A stretch of DNA of 34,166 bases from Gemmatimonadota bacterium. GTDB taxonomy: Bacteria; Gemmatimonadota; Gemmatimonadetes; Longimicrobiales; Gaopeijiaceae. A program made the position numbers and the translations under genes. The stretch lies in contig PBPC01000039.1 of assembly GCA_002724575.1 (NCBI GenBank), positions 1 to 34,166 of the forward strand, read 5' to 3'. The notes under the pieces were generated by a model. It saw nothing but the letters and a program-made list of their open reading frames with translations. It searched no databases and was not told where the DNA came from. Shown piece after piece: positions 1-7,844 of the stretch (within the stretch, counting starts at the first letter, position 1; each line of letters starts with the position of its first letter).

Positions 1-1505
1 CAGGCAATGCTTTGCTTCTCATCAATCCCCATACCTCGTTCTTCTTCCGCGAAGAACTCCACATGGTTAGTGAGCAAGGACTCGACGCCTACGGCGCTGT
101 GACGTGGGGCCAGTTTTTCGTTTACCAAGGATTCAATGAGAACGCCGGTTGGATGCACACATCAAGCGGTGTCGACAACATTGACGAATTCCTTGAGACA
201 GTCATCGAGCGAGACGGAACGCTCTATTACCGCTATGGAGACGAGGAGCGTCCTGTGACCGTCCGGCAAGTCACCGTCCCATACAAGACCGATACCGGAA
301 TGGCGGAGCGCGAGTTTACCACCTATCGGACACATCACGGGCCCATCGTCCGGGAGATTGATGGCTCGTGGGTGAGTGTTGCTCTGATGGAAGAGCCAAT
401 GAACGCGCTTATCCAGTCATATATGCGGACTAAGGCACAGAACTACGATGAGTACATCGAGGTGATGCGTACCCACACAAACTCGTCCAATAACACAGTC
501 TTTGCGGATTCGGAGGGCAACATAGCCTACCTCCACTCTAACTTCATTCCAGTTCGCGACACTCGCTTCAACTATCTGCAGCCGGTCGACGGAAGTGACC
601 CAGCGACAGACTGGCAAGGCGTGCACAACATCGAGGAAACACCGAATGCTGTGAATCCTTCGGTCGGATGGGTACAGAACACGAACAATTGGCCGTTCTC
701 CGCGGCGGGACCGGATAGCCCCAGGCGAGAGGAATTTCCAGTCTACGTTCAGCGCAGTGGTGAGAATGCTCGCGGTCTTCACGCGATGCGTGTCCTCGAA
801 GGGAAGACCGACTTCACGCTACAGTCGCTCATCGATGCCGCGTTCGATAGCTATCTCACTGGATTCGAGGAACTGATTCCCGCACTCGTAAGGGCCTATG
901 ATCAAGCTGATGCATCCAATCCTCTCAAGGCGGAGCTCGCTGATCAGGTCAATATTCTCCGAGACTGGGATCTTCGTTGGTCAGTCGAGTCAATTGCCAC
1001 CTCGCTCGCCATCTTTTTCGGTGAGGAAACACGTCGCCTGGACGCCTCAGAGCGTGAGGTACCCCAGCAGTTGCTTCAAGCACTCAGTGCGGCTTCGGCC
1101 AGGCTCGAGGCTGATTTTGGGAGCTGGCGTACGCCCTGGGGTGATATCAACCGCTTTCAGCGCCTCACCGGAGATATAGTGCAGCCGTTCGACGATGCCG
1201 GCCCCAGCACACCGGTCGGCTTCCCCTCTGGTCGGTGGGGATCGTTGGCCTCGTTCGGCGCTCGAGCCTACCCACAGACAAAGAAGTGGTATGGCACGAG
1301 CGGTAATAGCTTCGTGGCCGTTGTCGAGTTCGGAGACCAGGTACGTGCCCGCGCGGTCACTGCTGGTGGGTTGGACAGTGATCCGTCTTCACCGCACTTC
1401 AATGACCAAGCAGAGTTGTACGCCACTGGTGACCTGCGGGAGGTTTACTACTATCGGGCAGATGTCGAGGACCACATGGAGAGGGAGTATCACCCGGGAA
1501 ACTGA
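1..1505 (+). CDS. Penicillin acylase-family amidohydrolase, 5'-truncated by window edge
   Basis: The reading frame is open from the first base, so the gene begins upstream. A TTG at position 12 is not the true start, because the in-frame codons before it already encode conserved family sequence (GNALLLINPH, matching the GKPLLANDPH segment that follows the beta-chain N-terminus). Enzymes of this Ntn-hydrolase family (penicillin G acylase, acyl-homoserine-lactone acylase) are exported precursors that self-cleave to expose an N-terminal Ser on the beta chain, then hydrolyse amide bonds. That Ser should lie only about 10-15 residues upstream of this window. The segment QNTNNWPFSAAG near residue 220 matches the region carrying the conserved active-site Asn. 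The last part (GDLREVYYYRADVEDH) is a typical C-terminus. The gene ends in TGA at 1505, 53 bp from the convergent amidohydrolase. The family is clear; the acyl substrate is unknown. Confidence 0.88.
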   Translation, partial: GNALLLINPHTSFFFREELHMVSEQGLDAYGAVTWGQFFVYQGFNENAGWMHTSSGVDNIDEFLETVIERDGTLYYRYGDEERPVTVRQVTVPYKTDTGMAEREFTTYRTHHGPIVREIDGSWVSVALMEEPMNALIQSYMRTKAQNYDEYIEVMRTHTNSSNNTVFADSEGNIAYLHSNFIPVRDTRFNYLQPVDGSDPATDWQGVHNIEETPNAVNPSVGWVQNTNNWPFSAAGPDSPRREEFPVYVQRSGENARGLHAMRVLEGKTDFTLQSLIDAAFDSYLTGFEELIPALVRAYDQADASNPLKAELADQVNILRDWDLRWSVESIATSLAIFFGEETRRLDASEREVPQQLLQALSAASARLEADFGSWRTPWGDINRFQRLTGDIVQPFDDAGPSTPVGFPSGRWGSLASFGARAYPQTKKWYGTSGNSFVAVVEFGDQVRARAVTAGGLDSDPSSPHFNDQAELYATGDLREVYYYRADVEDHMEREYHPGN

Positions 1506-1558
1506 CCAGCACCTAACACAGCAATCGACACTATCTCACACATCCAGTGGAGAAGGGA

Positions 1559-4066
1559 CTAGCGGTGCCCTGCCTCTAGTTTCCCGTCCACGAATACGAA
1601 TGCCGGCACAACGCGGTAATCGAACGGGTGGCCCTCTAGGACGATGAAATCAGCAACTTTTCCTACCTCGATGCTGCCGACTTGATTTTCGATATTAAGC
1701 ATCTCAGCTGCGTTCAAGGTTGCCATCCGTAACGCTTCAATCTCTGGGACACCATTCCTGAATGCCCAAGCGGAATTGAGGATTGGTTCACCACCGAGAC
1801 GGCCAATCGGTGACGCTCGCCGCGACGCACCAGGACCAAAAAAGGCCACCTTGACACCTGCTCGGCTTAGAATTTCCGGGCCCTCGATACTCCAGCCGTC
1901 TCCTCCTCCACGGATGTCGGAGGCGTAGCTACCGGAGTTGCCGAGAATGACTCCTACGTCAGCTGCGGCAAGCTCGTCAGCCAGTTTGTAGGCCTCCACT
2001 CCTCCAGTGATGACGAGACTTAAGTCATAGTCCTGGGCGATGCTCATCGCTTCCCGAATCTCCGCCACATAATCTGCGTGTATGAGCGCGGGAACCTCCT
2101 GGCGTAGTAGAGGGAAGAGGGCCTCGTGCCGCTGGTTGTACTCACTGGTGAGGCGTCTCTCTGAGTACTCTAATGCTGCGTCCAATGCTTCTCGGATGCT
2201 CATCGAGGCACTATCCAGTGTGACAGGGATGCCTGATGCATTCGACCAATAGCGGGTCGTCCCGGAAGTCAGCGACATGACCATGCTACTTGGTTCTTGC
2301 CTCACCATCTCCTCGAAGTCCAGACCCGGCGTCTTGATCAGGACACCATTGCCTCCGACCAGATTCAGGGTTCCCGGGGTCACGTTGATTGCAGTCACTC
2401 CGATCGTGGTGTTCACCCGGTACGAAGGAAACCACGGGTCCACAGCGTAGAGCGCATTCATCTCAGGCACGATCGGTTCAGTGATCTCATCGTTCTGGAC
2501 TTGCCACTTGAGATCGCCGATCCAGTCATTAGCGAACGCACGAGCGATTATGGTTCCGGGCATGACAACCCGTCCACCTAATTCCATCACCGGCATCCCC
2601 GCAGGGGCTGTCCCGCCTGCTTCCACCCGTGTGAATCTGCCTGCCTCGACTACTATTGTGGCGTCCTCTATCGCACCATCACTGACGGTAAAGACGTGAG
2701 CGCCTGTGATCGCAAAGGATTCATCATTCGGCCTGACTCCATTCCTAAGAGGACCGAACGGACCTACTTCCCGCGGCCTGCCTCTCTGTTCAACTTCACC
2801 TCGCTCATACTCCAGTTGGCCATCAACGAATACCCGCTCGACCCGGTCTGCAGTTAAATCCAAGAAGTGTCCATCCAGTAGAACGAGATCAGCATCTTTT
2901 CCTATCTCGATGCTCCCGACCCGGTCCTCGAGCATCATCGCTTTAGCCCCATTGATCGTCATGACCTCGAGCGCTTGTTGGTCAGTTAGGCCGTGCCGTG
3001 CGAGGAATGCCCCGTACTCTCGGAAGTCTTTGAAGTGTTGGTTGGACATGTCAGTTTGGATGCTGGCGGTGATCCCAGCATCCAGAAACTCCTCGAGCAG
3101 GTTTATGGGCTCGGGATCGTTGTAGTACTGAACGATCATCATCGGGCCGATGACAGGGACAATGTTGGTTCCGGAGAGGAGATCGATTAGCGGGAACGCT
3201 TCCTCCGCATGCGCGAGCGCTAGGCGATCGCTGAAGCCATACTTTCTTGCAAGCCGCAGCACCATCATGATTTCACTCGGATAGTGCGAGTGAGCGTGGA
3301 CCATGACCTCACCACGAATAACCGGTAGTAATGCCTCAAGCCGTTCATTGATTTCGGGAGGCTCGGCGGCTCGCCCCTCTTCGTGGGCTTCTTTCTGAGC
3401 CATGTAGCGCTCAGCCCGTCGAAAGTAGTCATCCGCGGTCGCATACCAGCCCATAACCGTTTGTGGTGTCTCGCCTGGCCGTAGGTTGATTAGTGGGCGT
3501 ACCGCCATCTTCAGATCCACGTAAGGCTTGAGAATCATGTCAGGTCCGGGCGTGCTCTTCATCTTAAGGGCCACGGACTGGCCGCTTGAAATGATTCCGC
3601 TGCCAGAGCGCGTGATCACGGATGTCACACCTCCAGAGAGGGCGACTTGGATCATCGGATCCTCGAGATCCAAGTTCTCGACTGCCCTCCATTCGGGTGT
3701 GAAGGGTCCAGGAATCCGTGAGCGACTAGACCTATCCAGCGCCAGGTGTGCATGAGCGTCGATCATGCCAGGAATAACTACTTCTGCCCAGTACTCCTGA
3801 GCGTCGGCAGGAGCGTTAACCGACATACCTATCTGTTCGATGAGCCCATCACTGATAAGAATTTCACCGTTCCTGATAACCCCATTTGTGACGGTGTGGA
3901 TCTCGCCGGCTCGGATCAAGATATTCGGGGATTGGGCAGTAGCAGGACCGGGAACGAACGCTGCTATGAATCCCAGAAGCAGGAGTGCGATCCGTGAGAC
4001 CCACCTGGTCCCACTGTCTATACACACCAAGGGCACCAGAATTTCTATCAATCGGATATGGCTCAT
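1559..4066 (-). CDS. Secreted amidohydrolase with two tandem amidohydrolase domains, the second degenerate
   Basis: This 835-residue protein holds two head-to-tail amidohydrolase (imidazolonepropionase-like) domains. The first has the HxH metal motif (PGMIDAHAHLAL, H105 and H107), later His residues in VMVHAHSHYP and LALAHAEEA, an Asp in SIQTDMSN, and the closing VGSIEIGKDADLVLLDG. The second domain starts near residue 450 (ITGAHVFTVSDG) and ends in the same VGSIEVGKVADFIVLEG signature. Its HxH position reads IIARAFAN and the usual GTD segment reads FFGPGAS, so it probably has no catalytic metal site. A hydrophobic segment around residues 25-45 ending PATAQ looks like a signal peptide, suggesting a periplasmic or exported enzyme. 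The start is uncertain: the ATG at 4066 lies directly behind TAGAAT (4073-4068), which resembles a -10 box. The in-frame GTG at 4027 may therefore be the real start, placing the signal peptide nearer the N-terminus. The substrate is unknown; cyclic amides or dipeptides are family possibilities. Confidence 0.85.
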   Translation of the reverse strand: MSHIRLIEILVPLVCIDSGTRWVSRIALLLLGFIAAFVPGPATAQSPNILIRAGEIHTVTNGVIRNGEILISDGLIEQIGMSVNAPADAQEYWAEVVIPGMIDAHAHLALDRSSRSRIPGPFTPEWRAVENLDLEDPMIQVALSGGVTSVITRSGSGIISSGQSVALKMKSTPGPDMILKPYVDLKMAVRPLINLRPGETPQTVMGWYATADDYFRRAERYMAQKEAHEEGRAAEPPEINERLEALLPVIRGEVMVHAHSHYPSEIMMVLRLARKYGFSDRLALAHAEEAFPLIDLLSGTNIVPVIGPMMIVQYYNDPEPINLLEEFLDAGITASIQTDMSNQHFKDFREYGAFLARHGLTDQQALEVMTINGAKAMMLEDRVGSIEIGKDADLVLLDGHFLDLTADRVERVFVDGQLEYERGEVEQRGRPREVGPFGPLRNGVRPNDESFAITGAHVFTVSDGAIEDATIVVEAGRFTRVEAGGTAPAGMPVMELGGRVVMPGTIIARAFANDWIGDLKWQVQNDEITEPIVPEMNALYAVDPWFPSYRVNTTIGVTAINVTPGTLNLVGGNGVLIKTPGLDFEEMVRQEPSSMVMSLTSGTTRYWSNASGIPVTLDSASMSIREALDAALEYSERRLTSEYNQRHEALFPLLRQEVPALIHADYVAEIREAMSIAQDYDLSLVITGGVEAYKLADELAAADVGVILGNSGSYASDIRGGGDGWSIEGPEILSRAGVKVAFFGPGASRRASPIGRLGGEPILNSAWAFRNGVPEIEALRMATLNAAEMLNIENQVGSIEVGKVADFIVLEGHPFDYRVVPAFVFVDGKLEAGHR

Positions 4067-4096
4067 GATTCTAAAATGAATCCCAGCTCTTGAACT

Positions 4097-4124
4097 ACGC
4101 CAGCGGAGCCACCCTCGCTGGTGT
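4097..4124. repeat. Imperfect hairpin upstream of the double amidohydrolase
   Basis: ACGCCAGCG (4097-4105) pairs with CGCTGGTGT (4116-4124) across a 10-base loop, giving nine base pairs with one G-T. It lies 31 bp upstream of the amidohydrolase ATG and 33 bp before the small membrane ORF pair on the other strand. No T-run follows on either strand, so it is not a classic terminator. It could be an operator or a leader structure. Confidence 0.4.
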
Positions 4125-4157
4125 CCCCTACCTTTCTCACTGCATCTTAGGGTAGTG

Positions 4158-4262
4158 ATGACAAAAGATACTAAGAATTTCCTCTACAAAGTCCTGGTAA
4201 CAGTTCAGATAATGGCCTTGGTAATGGCTACAGCACTCGTAGTTTTGTCCTTTATTTTATGA
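4158..4262 (+). CDS. Putative 34-residue single-span membrane peptide
   Basis: This short ORF (ATG to TGA) encodes a Lys-rich start (MTKDTKNFLYK) followed by one continuous hydrophobic stretch of about 22 residues running to the C-terminus (VLVTVQIMALVMATALVVL). That gives a simple membrane-peptide layout with an inside-positive N-terminus. It has no clear Shine-Dalgarno sequence (AGGGTAG stands just upstream). Its stop overlaps the start of a second hydrophobic ORF in an ATGA arrangement. It occupies a 343-bp gap that would otherwise be empty and is more AT-rich than its surroundings. I do not recognise a family. Composition and the coupled partner favour a real gene, but chance cannot be excluded at this size. 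Confidence 0.4.
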   Translation: MTKDTKNFLYKVLVTVQIMALVMATALVVLSFIL

Positions 4263-4393
4263 GGAAAATTAGGCTTGGATATGGCCTGTTGCTTGCTTCG
4301 CTGTTGTTGAGCTTATTGGGTTATCTGAGTTGGTCACAGGGACTCATTACGTTCCTTCCGGGTCTTCTTCTGATTTACGTTCAAAAGAAGTAG
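4259..4393 (+). CDS. Putative 44-residue membrane peptide, coupled to the preceding ORF
   Basis: The ORF starts at an ATG overlapping the previous TGA (ATGA), which would allow translational coupling, and has no ribosome binding site of its own. It encodes a basic N-terminus (MRKIRLGYG), a Leu-rich span (LLLASLLLSLLGYL), a short polar turn (SWSQG), and a second hydrophobic segment (LITFLPGLLLIYV) closed by QKK. This is the pattern expected for a two-span hairpin with both ends in the cytoplasm. It ends 16 bp from the convergent end of the transporter operon. I know of no family or function. The regular placement of charge at both ends supports its being a real protein. Confidence 0.42.
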   Translation: MRKIRLGYGLLLASLLLSLLGYLSWSQGLITFLPGLLLIYVQKK

Positions 4394-4409
4394 AGCCTCG
4401 ATCGGCAAC

Positions 4410-5378
4410 TCAGGTTGTCAGGTGGCAGGCGCTAAAGTGATCGGGCCCTATCTGCTTTAACTCCGGGGTTTCAGTAGCGCAAATGGCCTCCGCACGGGGG
4501 CACCGGCTCCGGAAGACACACCCCGAGGGAGGGTTGATGGCACTGGGGATGTCCCCACTCAGCACTGTCCGCTTCTGTTGATGTCCAGGCTCTGGTACAG
4601 GGACGGCTGAGAGGAGTGCTTCGGTATAGGGATGATTAGGGTTGTTATACAAGGATCTAGAGGGAGCGAGCTCCATGATCTTCCCGAGGTACATCACGGC
4701 CACGCGATCGCAGATGTGCTCTACGACAGCCAGGTCATGGGCAATGAAGAGCATGGTAAGGTCGAGTTGATCCTTGAGATCGCTTAGGAGGTTGATGACT
4801 TGGGCCTGGATGGAGACGTCGAGGGCCGAGACAGGTTCATCTGCGACCAGAAAATCTGGATTTACCGCCAAAGCTCGGGCGATCCCAACTCTCTGGCGCT
4901 GACCCCCTGAGAACTCGTGAGGGAACCGGTCCAGTTGATCCGGTGAGAGCCCCACTTGTTCAACGAGCTCGGCCGCACGTTCACGCCTACTCTCTGGCGT
5001 GCCGATGCTGTGGAGCGCCAGGGCATGTCCGATCACCGTGCGGACCTTCTCTCGGGGATTCAGGCTGGCGTAGGGATCTTGGAAGATGATTTGCATCCGC
5101 TTCCGGAAGCGGCGCATCTCTTTCTTAGGAAGCTCTAGGATGTTGGTGCCGTCGAAAATCACCTTACCAGCGGTGGCTTCCTCGAGCCGGAGGACCAGCC
5201 GTCCTATGGTGGTCTTACCAGAGCCACTCTCCCCTACAAGCCCGAGAACCTCTCCACGGCGTACTGCAAAGGAGACGCCATTCACGGCCTGGACGTAATT
5301 CACCACCCGGTTCAACGTACCTCCCCGGATAGGGAACCGCTTCACAAGATTCTCCGCGCAGAGCAGGTAGTCTGTCAC
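4410..5378 (-). CDS. Peptide-type ABC transporter ATP-binding protein (OppF/DppF class)
   Basis: This ATPase energises an importer of oligopeptide/nickel (Opp/Dpp) type at the cytoplasmic face of the inner membrane. From the chosen start it has 322 residues: Walker A GESGSGKT at 49-56, ABC signature FSGGQ near 156-160, and Walker B FLVADE at 176-181. It also has the C-terminal oligo_HPY extension with its cysteine cluster (GCVFRSRCPRAEAIC). I chose GTG at 5378 because it overlaps the stop of the upstream ATPase gene as GTGA and begins right at the domain ([15 protein letters not shown]). The frame is open further upstream to 5477, but that part lies inside the neighbouring gene. It is the last gene of the left operon. 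The permeases and binding protein are encoded on the divergent operon (21033-24534). Family call is near certain; the substrate is inferred only from context. Confidence 0.93.
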   Translation of the reverse strand: MTDYLLCAENLVKRFPIRGGTLNRVVNYVQAVNGVSFAVRRGEVLGLVGESGSGKTTIGRLVLRLEEATAGKVIFDGTNILELPKKEMRRFRKRMQIIFQDPYASLNPREKVRTVIGHALALHSIGTPESRRERAAELVEQVGLSPDQLDRFPHEFSGGQRQRVGIARALAVNPDFLVADEPVSALDVSIQAQVINLLSDLKDQLDLTMLFIAHDLAVVEHICDRVAVMYLGKIMELAPSRSLYNNPNHPYTEALLSAVPVPEPGHQQKRTVLSGDIPSAINPPSGCVFRSRCPRAEAICATETPELKQIGPDHFSACHLTT

Positions 5379-6385
5379 GAGGCAGTCTCTGTAGCCAAAT
5401 CCAGTTCCTGCCAGCGCATGCAGCGCACTTGGTGCCCCTCGGAAATCAACTCCAGCTGTGGCTGCGTTTCCACACACTTAGGGTTGGCGTGGGGGCAACG
5501 GGTAGAAAACCGGCACCCCGATGGCAGCTCGGACAGTGAAGGAACCTGCCCTGGAATGGTTCGGAGACGCTGCGCTTCTTCCGAGCTACCGAGGCGGGGA
5601 ATCGACTCGATGAGTCCAGCTGTATAGGGCATTCTGGGGTGACCAAAGATGTCCGCTACAGGGCCAGTCTCAATCACTTGCCCTGCGTACATTACTACCA
5701 CCCTGCGAGCCATCTGGGCGACGACGCCTAGGTCATGAGTAATGAAGATAATGGCCATCCCAAGCGCGGCTTGGAGCTCCTCCATGAGATCCAGAATCTG
5801 GGCTTGGATCGTAACATCGAGGGCGGTCGTGGGTTCGTCAGCAATAAGGAGACTAGGACGACAAGCCAGCGCCATAGCGATCATGGCGCGCTGGCGCATG
5901 CCTCCTGACATCTCGTGAGGATAGTTGTCGACGCGCCGCCCCGGTTCCGAGATGCCAACGGTGTCGAGCGTTGATATAGCCCTCTCTCGAGCCTCTGAGC
6001 TAGAGAGACCTTCATGTTGGATCAGTACTTCAGCGATCTGTGCGCCCACGGTGTGAACCGGATTCAGACTGGTCATGGGCTCCTGAAAGATCATTCCAAT
6101 TTCTTTGCCCCGAACGGTTCGCATCTCCTCCTCAGGCAGTTGGGTGAGATCCCGTTTCCCAAGGTGGATTGACCCCCGGGTGATCCTACCGACCCTAGGC
6201 GGAAGGAGGCGCATGATAGAGAGTGCAGTCACCGACTTCCCCGATCCGCTCTCACCTACGATGGCGAGCGTTTCTCCAGGGGCCACGGAAAATCCCACCC
6301 CGTCCACCGCAACTAATGGGGCTCGCCCACCAAGGGTGAAACTGGTTTGGAGGTCGCGTACCTCTAGCAGCGGTGGGGTGCTCAA
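5375..6385 (-). CDS. Peptide-type ABC transporter ATP-binding protein (OppD/DppD class)
   Basis: This is the partner ATPase of the same Opp/Dpp-type importer. From the chosen start it has 336 residues: Walker A GESGSGKS at 44-51, signature MSGGM at 159-163, Walker B LLIADE at 179-184, and a C-terminal oligo_HPY region with cysteines spaced CRFSTRC and CPHANPKC. In some family members these cysteines bind an iron-sulfur cluster. I chose TTG at 6385 because AAGGAG stands 7 bases ahead of it and the protein then starts a few residues before the domain. The frame stays open to 6463, but that would overlap the upstream gene by 44 bp without a better binding site. It follows the GHL6-like gene by 34 bp and overlaps the next ATPase by 4 bp. 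The OppD/OppF pair is normally a heterodimer. Confidence 0.92.
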   Translation of the reverse strand: MSTPPLLEVRDLQTSFTLGGRAPLVAVDGVGFSVAPGETLAIVGESGSGKSVTALSIMRLLPPRVGRITRGSIHLGKRDLTQLPEEEMRTVRGKEIGMIFQEPMTSLNPVHTVGAQIAEVLIQHEGLSSSEARERAISTLDTVGISEPGRRVDNYPHEMSGGMRQRAMIAMALACRPSLLIADEPTTALDVTIQAQILDLMEELQAALGMAIIFITHDLGVVAQMARRVVVMYAGQVIETGPVADIFGHPRMPYTAGLIESIPRLGSSEEAQRLRTIPGQVPSLSELPSGCRFSTRCPHANPKCVETQPQLELISEGHQVRCMRWQELDLATETAS

Positions 6386-6419
6386 CTGCCCACTCCTTCG
6401 GGAGCGGATCGCTTGAAGC

Positions 6420-7844
6420 TCACTTTTGATCCAGTTCATCGAGGGCCTCTGCCACACCATCAAGGTGGGTCAGGTGCATCGACGCGTAGTTGGGAGCTAA
6501 AACCACCCCATGCCCACCGGCCCGGTAGGTTGCCAGGACTGAGCGGTATACAATGTCCCGCGAGCACTTAGCGGTTTCGGGCAGAGTTCGCGGGGCGTCC
6601 ACCCCGATACCCATGTATACCTTAGCCTTTCCATCGACGCCCCGGAGTGCATCTGCGCACTGACCATGGACGTAGCTGTCCGGATCCATCCCCGTGGCTA
6701 CCAGTTCGGCGAATGGGGCTTCGTTTAAGCCCAGAATACGGAACAGCGCACGGGTGGCTTCGTCCGGCTCAAAGTCCCTTAGGATCGTTGTACGAAAGAA
6801 GGAGAGTTCTCTGGACCAAACTTCACCTGCCTGGTGCTGGTAGGTGATGGGTTTCACAAAGTCAGCGTATAGGGTCTGTTCGGCCCATGGCCACTGAGCG
6901 CGCCGGATCGGGTTGAAGTGATTTCGGTTCCACACATTCAGCCCAAACGGAAGTTCCGGCTTGCACCATTTCACCAACCCGTAGAGCTCTCGGTCCAGGT
7001 CCTTGTTCCTCTCAAGCCAGAACTTCTCCCATATGAGGGCTTCGGGGTTGTCCAAGAGCACACGAAGGAAGGTGATGAGTGGACCATCAGGGAACTGTTT
7101 ACCGGCCGCCGCCTCTTGCATGAAGTCGTAGAGGCGTAGGAGAGCCTGCCGGCATCTTTCCACGTCGATCCCCCGTTCCGTGGCCTCTTTGCGTGCCGGT
7201 TCGGAGAAGTCGCCGGGTGCGCCTCCCTGAATCAACGTGTCGAGGGGCGAGTTCCGCTCATTACACCACATGACTCCGTCTATGGGGTGATTTCGTACCT
7301 GGTCCTCAATCATCGAGTGTATCCAGCGTCTGTACCCTGGATTCGAGGTTGAGGGGTCACTACCCAGACGACCGAGGAGGTCAACCTCCATGGCTTGGGC
7401 CAGGGTTGGGATCTCTACAGTTCCGGCTGAACCATGCCCGGCGTACTTGAAAAAAGGTTCCATCAACTCGATGTAGACCTTCATCCCCCTCTCGTGTGCC
7501 GCAGGGATCACCATCTTGAGGATGTCACGCCCAGTGAACTCGGGATCACGGCTCCGGAAGTCAGCCATGAAGGTATCGGTATAGTACCGAGGGTCCGGGT
7601 CGAAGTAGGCACCTCCCCGCATCTGGTAGGGTTCCGGGACTCCGTGATCGGGCCACCCGTCGAGTTCATGGCTGATCGAACGACCCGACTTAAGTCCCAG
7701 CCAACTCACCGTACCCAGCATCAAGACGTTGATCCCCACTCGGTCTTTAAGCGTGTCCAAGACCGTATCCACGCCCTCATCCACAAAGCTTATGGGACTG
7801 ATTTGGATGCCGACGAAGCGGCCCTCAGATGCTGGTGTGGTCAT
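6420..7844 (-). CDS. GHL6-like TIM-barrel protein (hypothetical glycosyl hydrolase-like)
   Basis: The protein has 474 residues, no signal peptide and no membrane span, so it should be cytoplasmic. The N-terminus (FVGIQISPISFVDEGVDTVLD, then INVLMLGTVSW) and the block around IPAAHERGMKVYIELMEPFF resemble hypothetical glycosyl hydrolase 6-like proteins, where a barrel strand carries acidic residues. IDGVMWCNERNSPLD (near residue 190) also looks like a barrel strand followed by a conserved acidic patch. FGLNVWNRNHFNP and AGGHGVVLAPNYASMHL suggest further strands at the C-terminal face. I cannot name the catalytic pair. Its ATG overlaps the stop of the aminotransferase gene (ATGA), and it sits just before the transporter ATPase genes, so it should act on the imported compound. 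A sugar-bearing substrate is possible but unproven. The family call is moderately sure, the function is not. Confidence 0.6.
   Translation of the reverse strand: MTTPASEGRFVGIQISPISFVDEGVDTVLDTLKDRVGINVLMLGTVSWLGLKSGRSISHELDGWPDHGVPEPYQMRGGAYFDPDPRYYTDTFMADFRSRDPEFTGRDILKMVIPAAHERGMKVYIELMEPFFKYAGHGSAGTVEIPTLAQAMEVDLLGRLGSDPSTSNPGYRRWIHSMIEDQVRNHPIDGVMWCNERNSPLDTLIQGGAPGDFSEPARKEATERGIDVERCRQALLRLYDFMQEAAAGKQFPDGPLITFLRVLLDNPEALIWEKFWLERNKDLDRELYGLVKWCKPELPFGLNVWNRNHFNPIRRAQWPWAEQTLYADFVKPITYQHQAGEVWSRELSFFRTTILRDFEPDEATRALFRILGLNEAPFAELVATGMDPDSYVHGQCADALRGVDGKAKVYMGIGVDAPRTLPETAKCSRDIVYRSVLATYRAGGHGVVLAPNYASMHLTHLDGVAEALDELDQK

Noticed and set aside
4394-4409. Terminator between the convergent small ORFs and the transporter operon
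   Set aside because: Only a 4-bp CAAC/GTTG pairing overlapping the stop is present on the minus strand; it is too weak to call.
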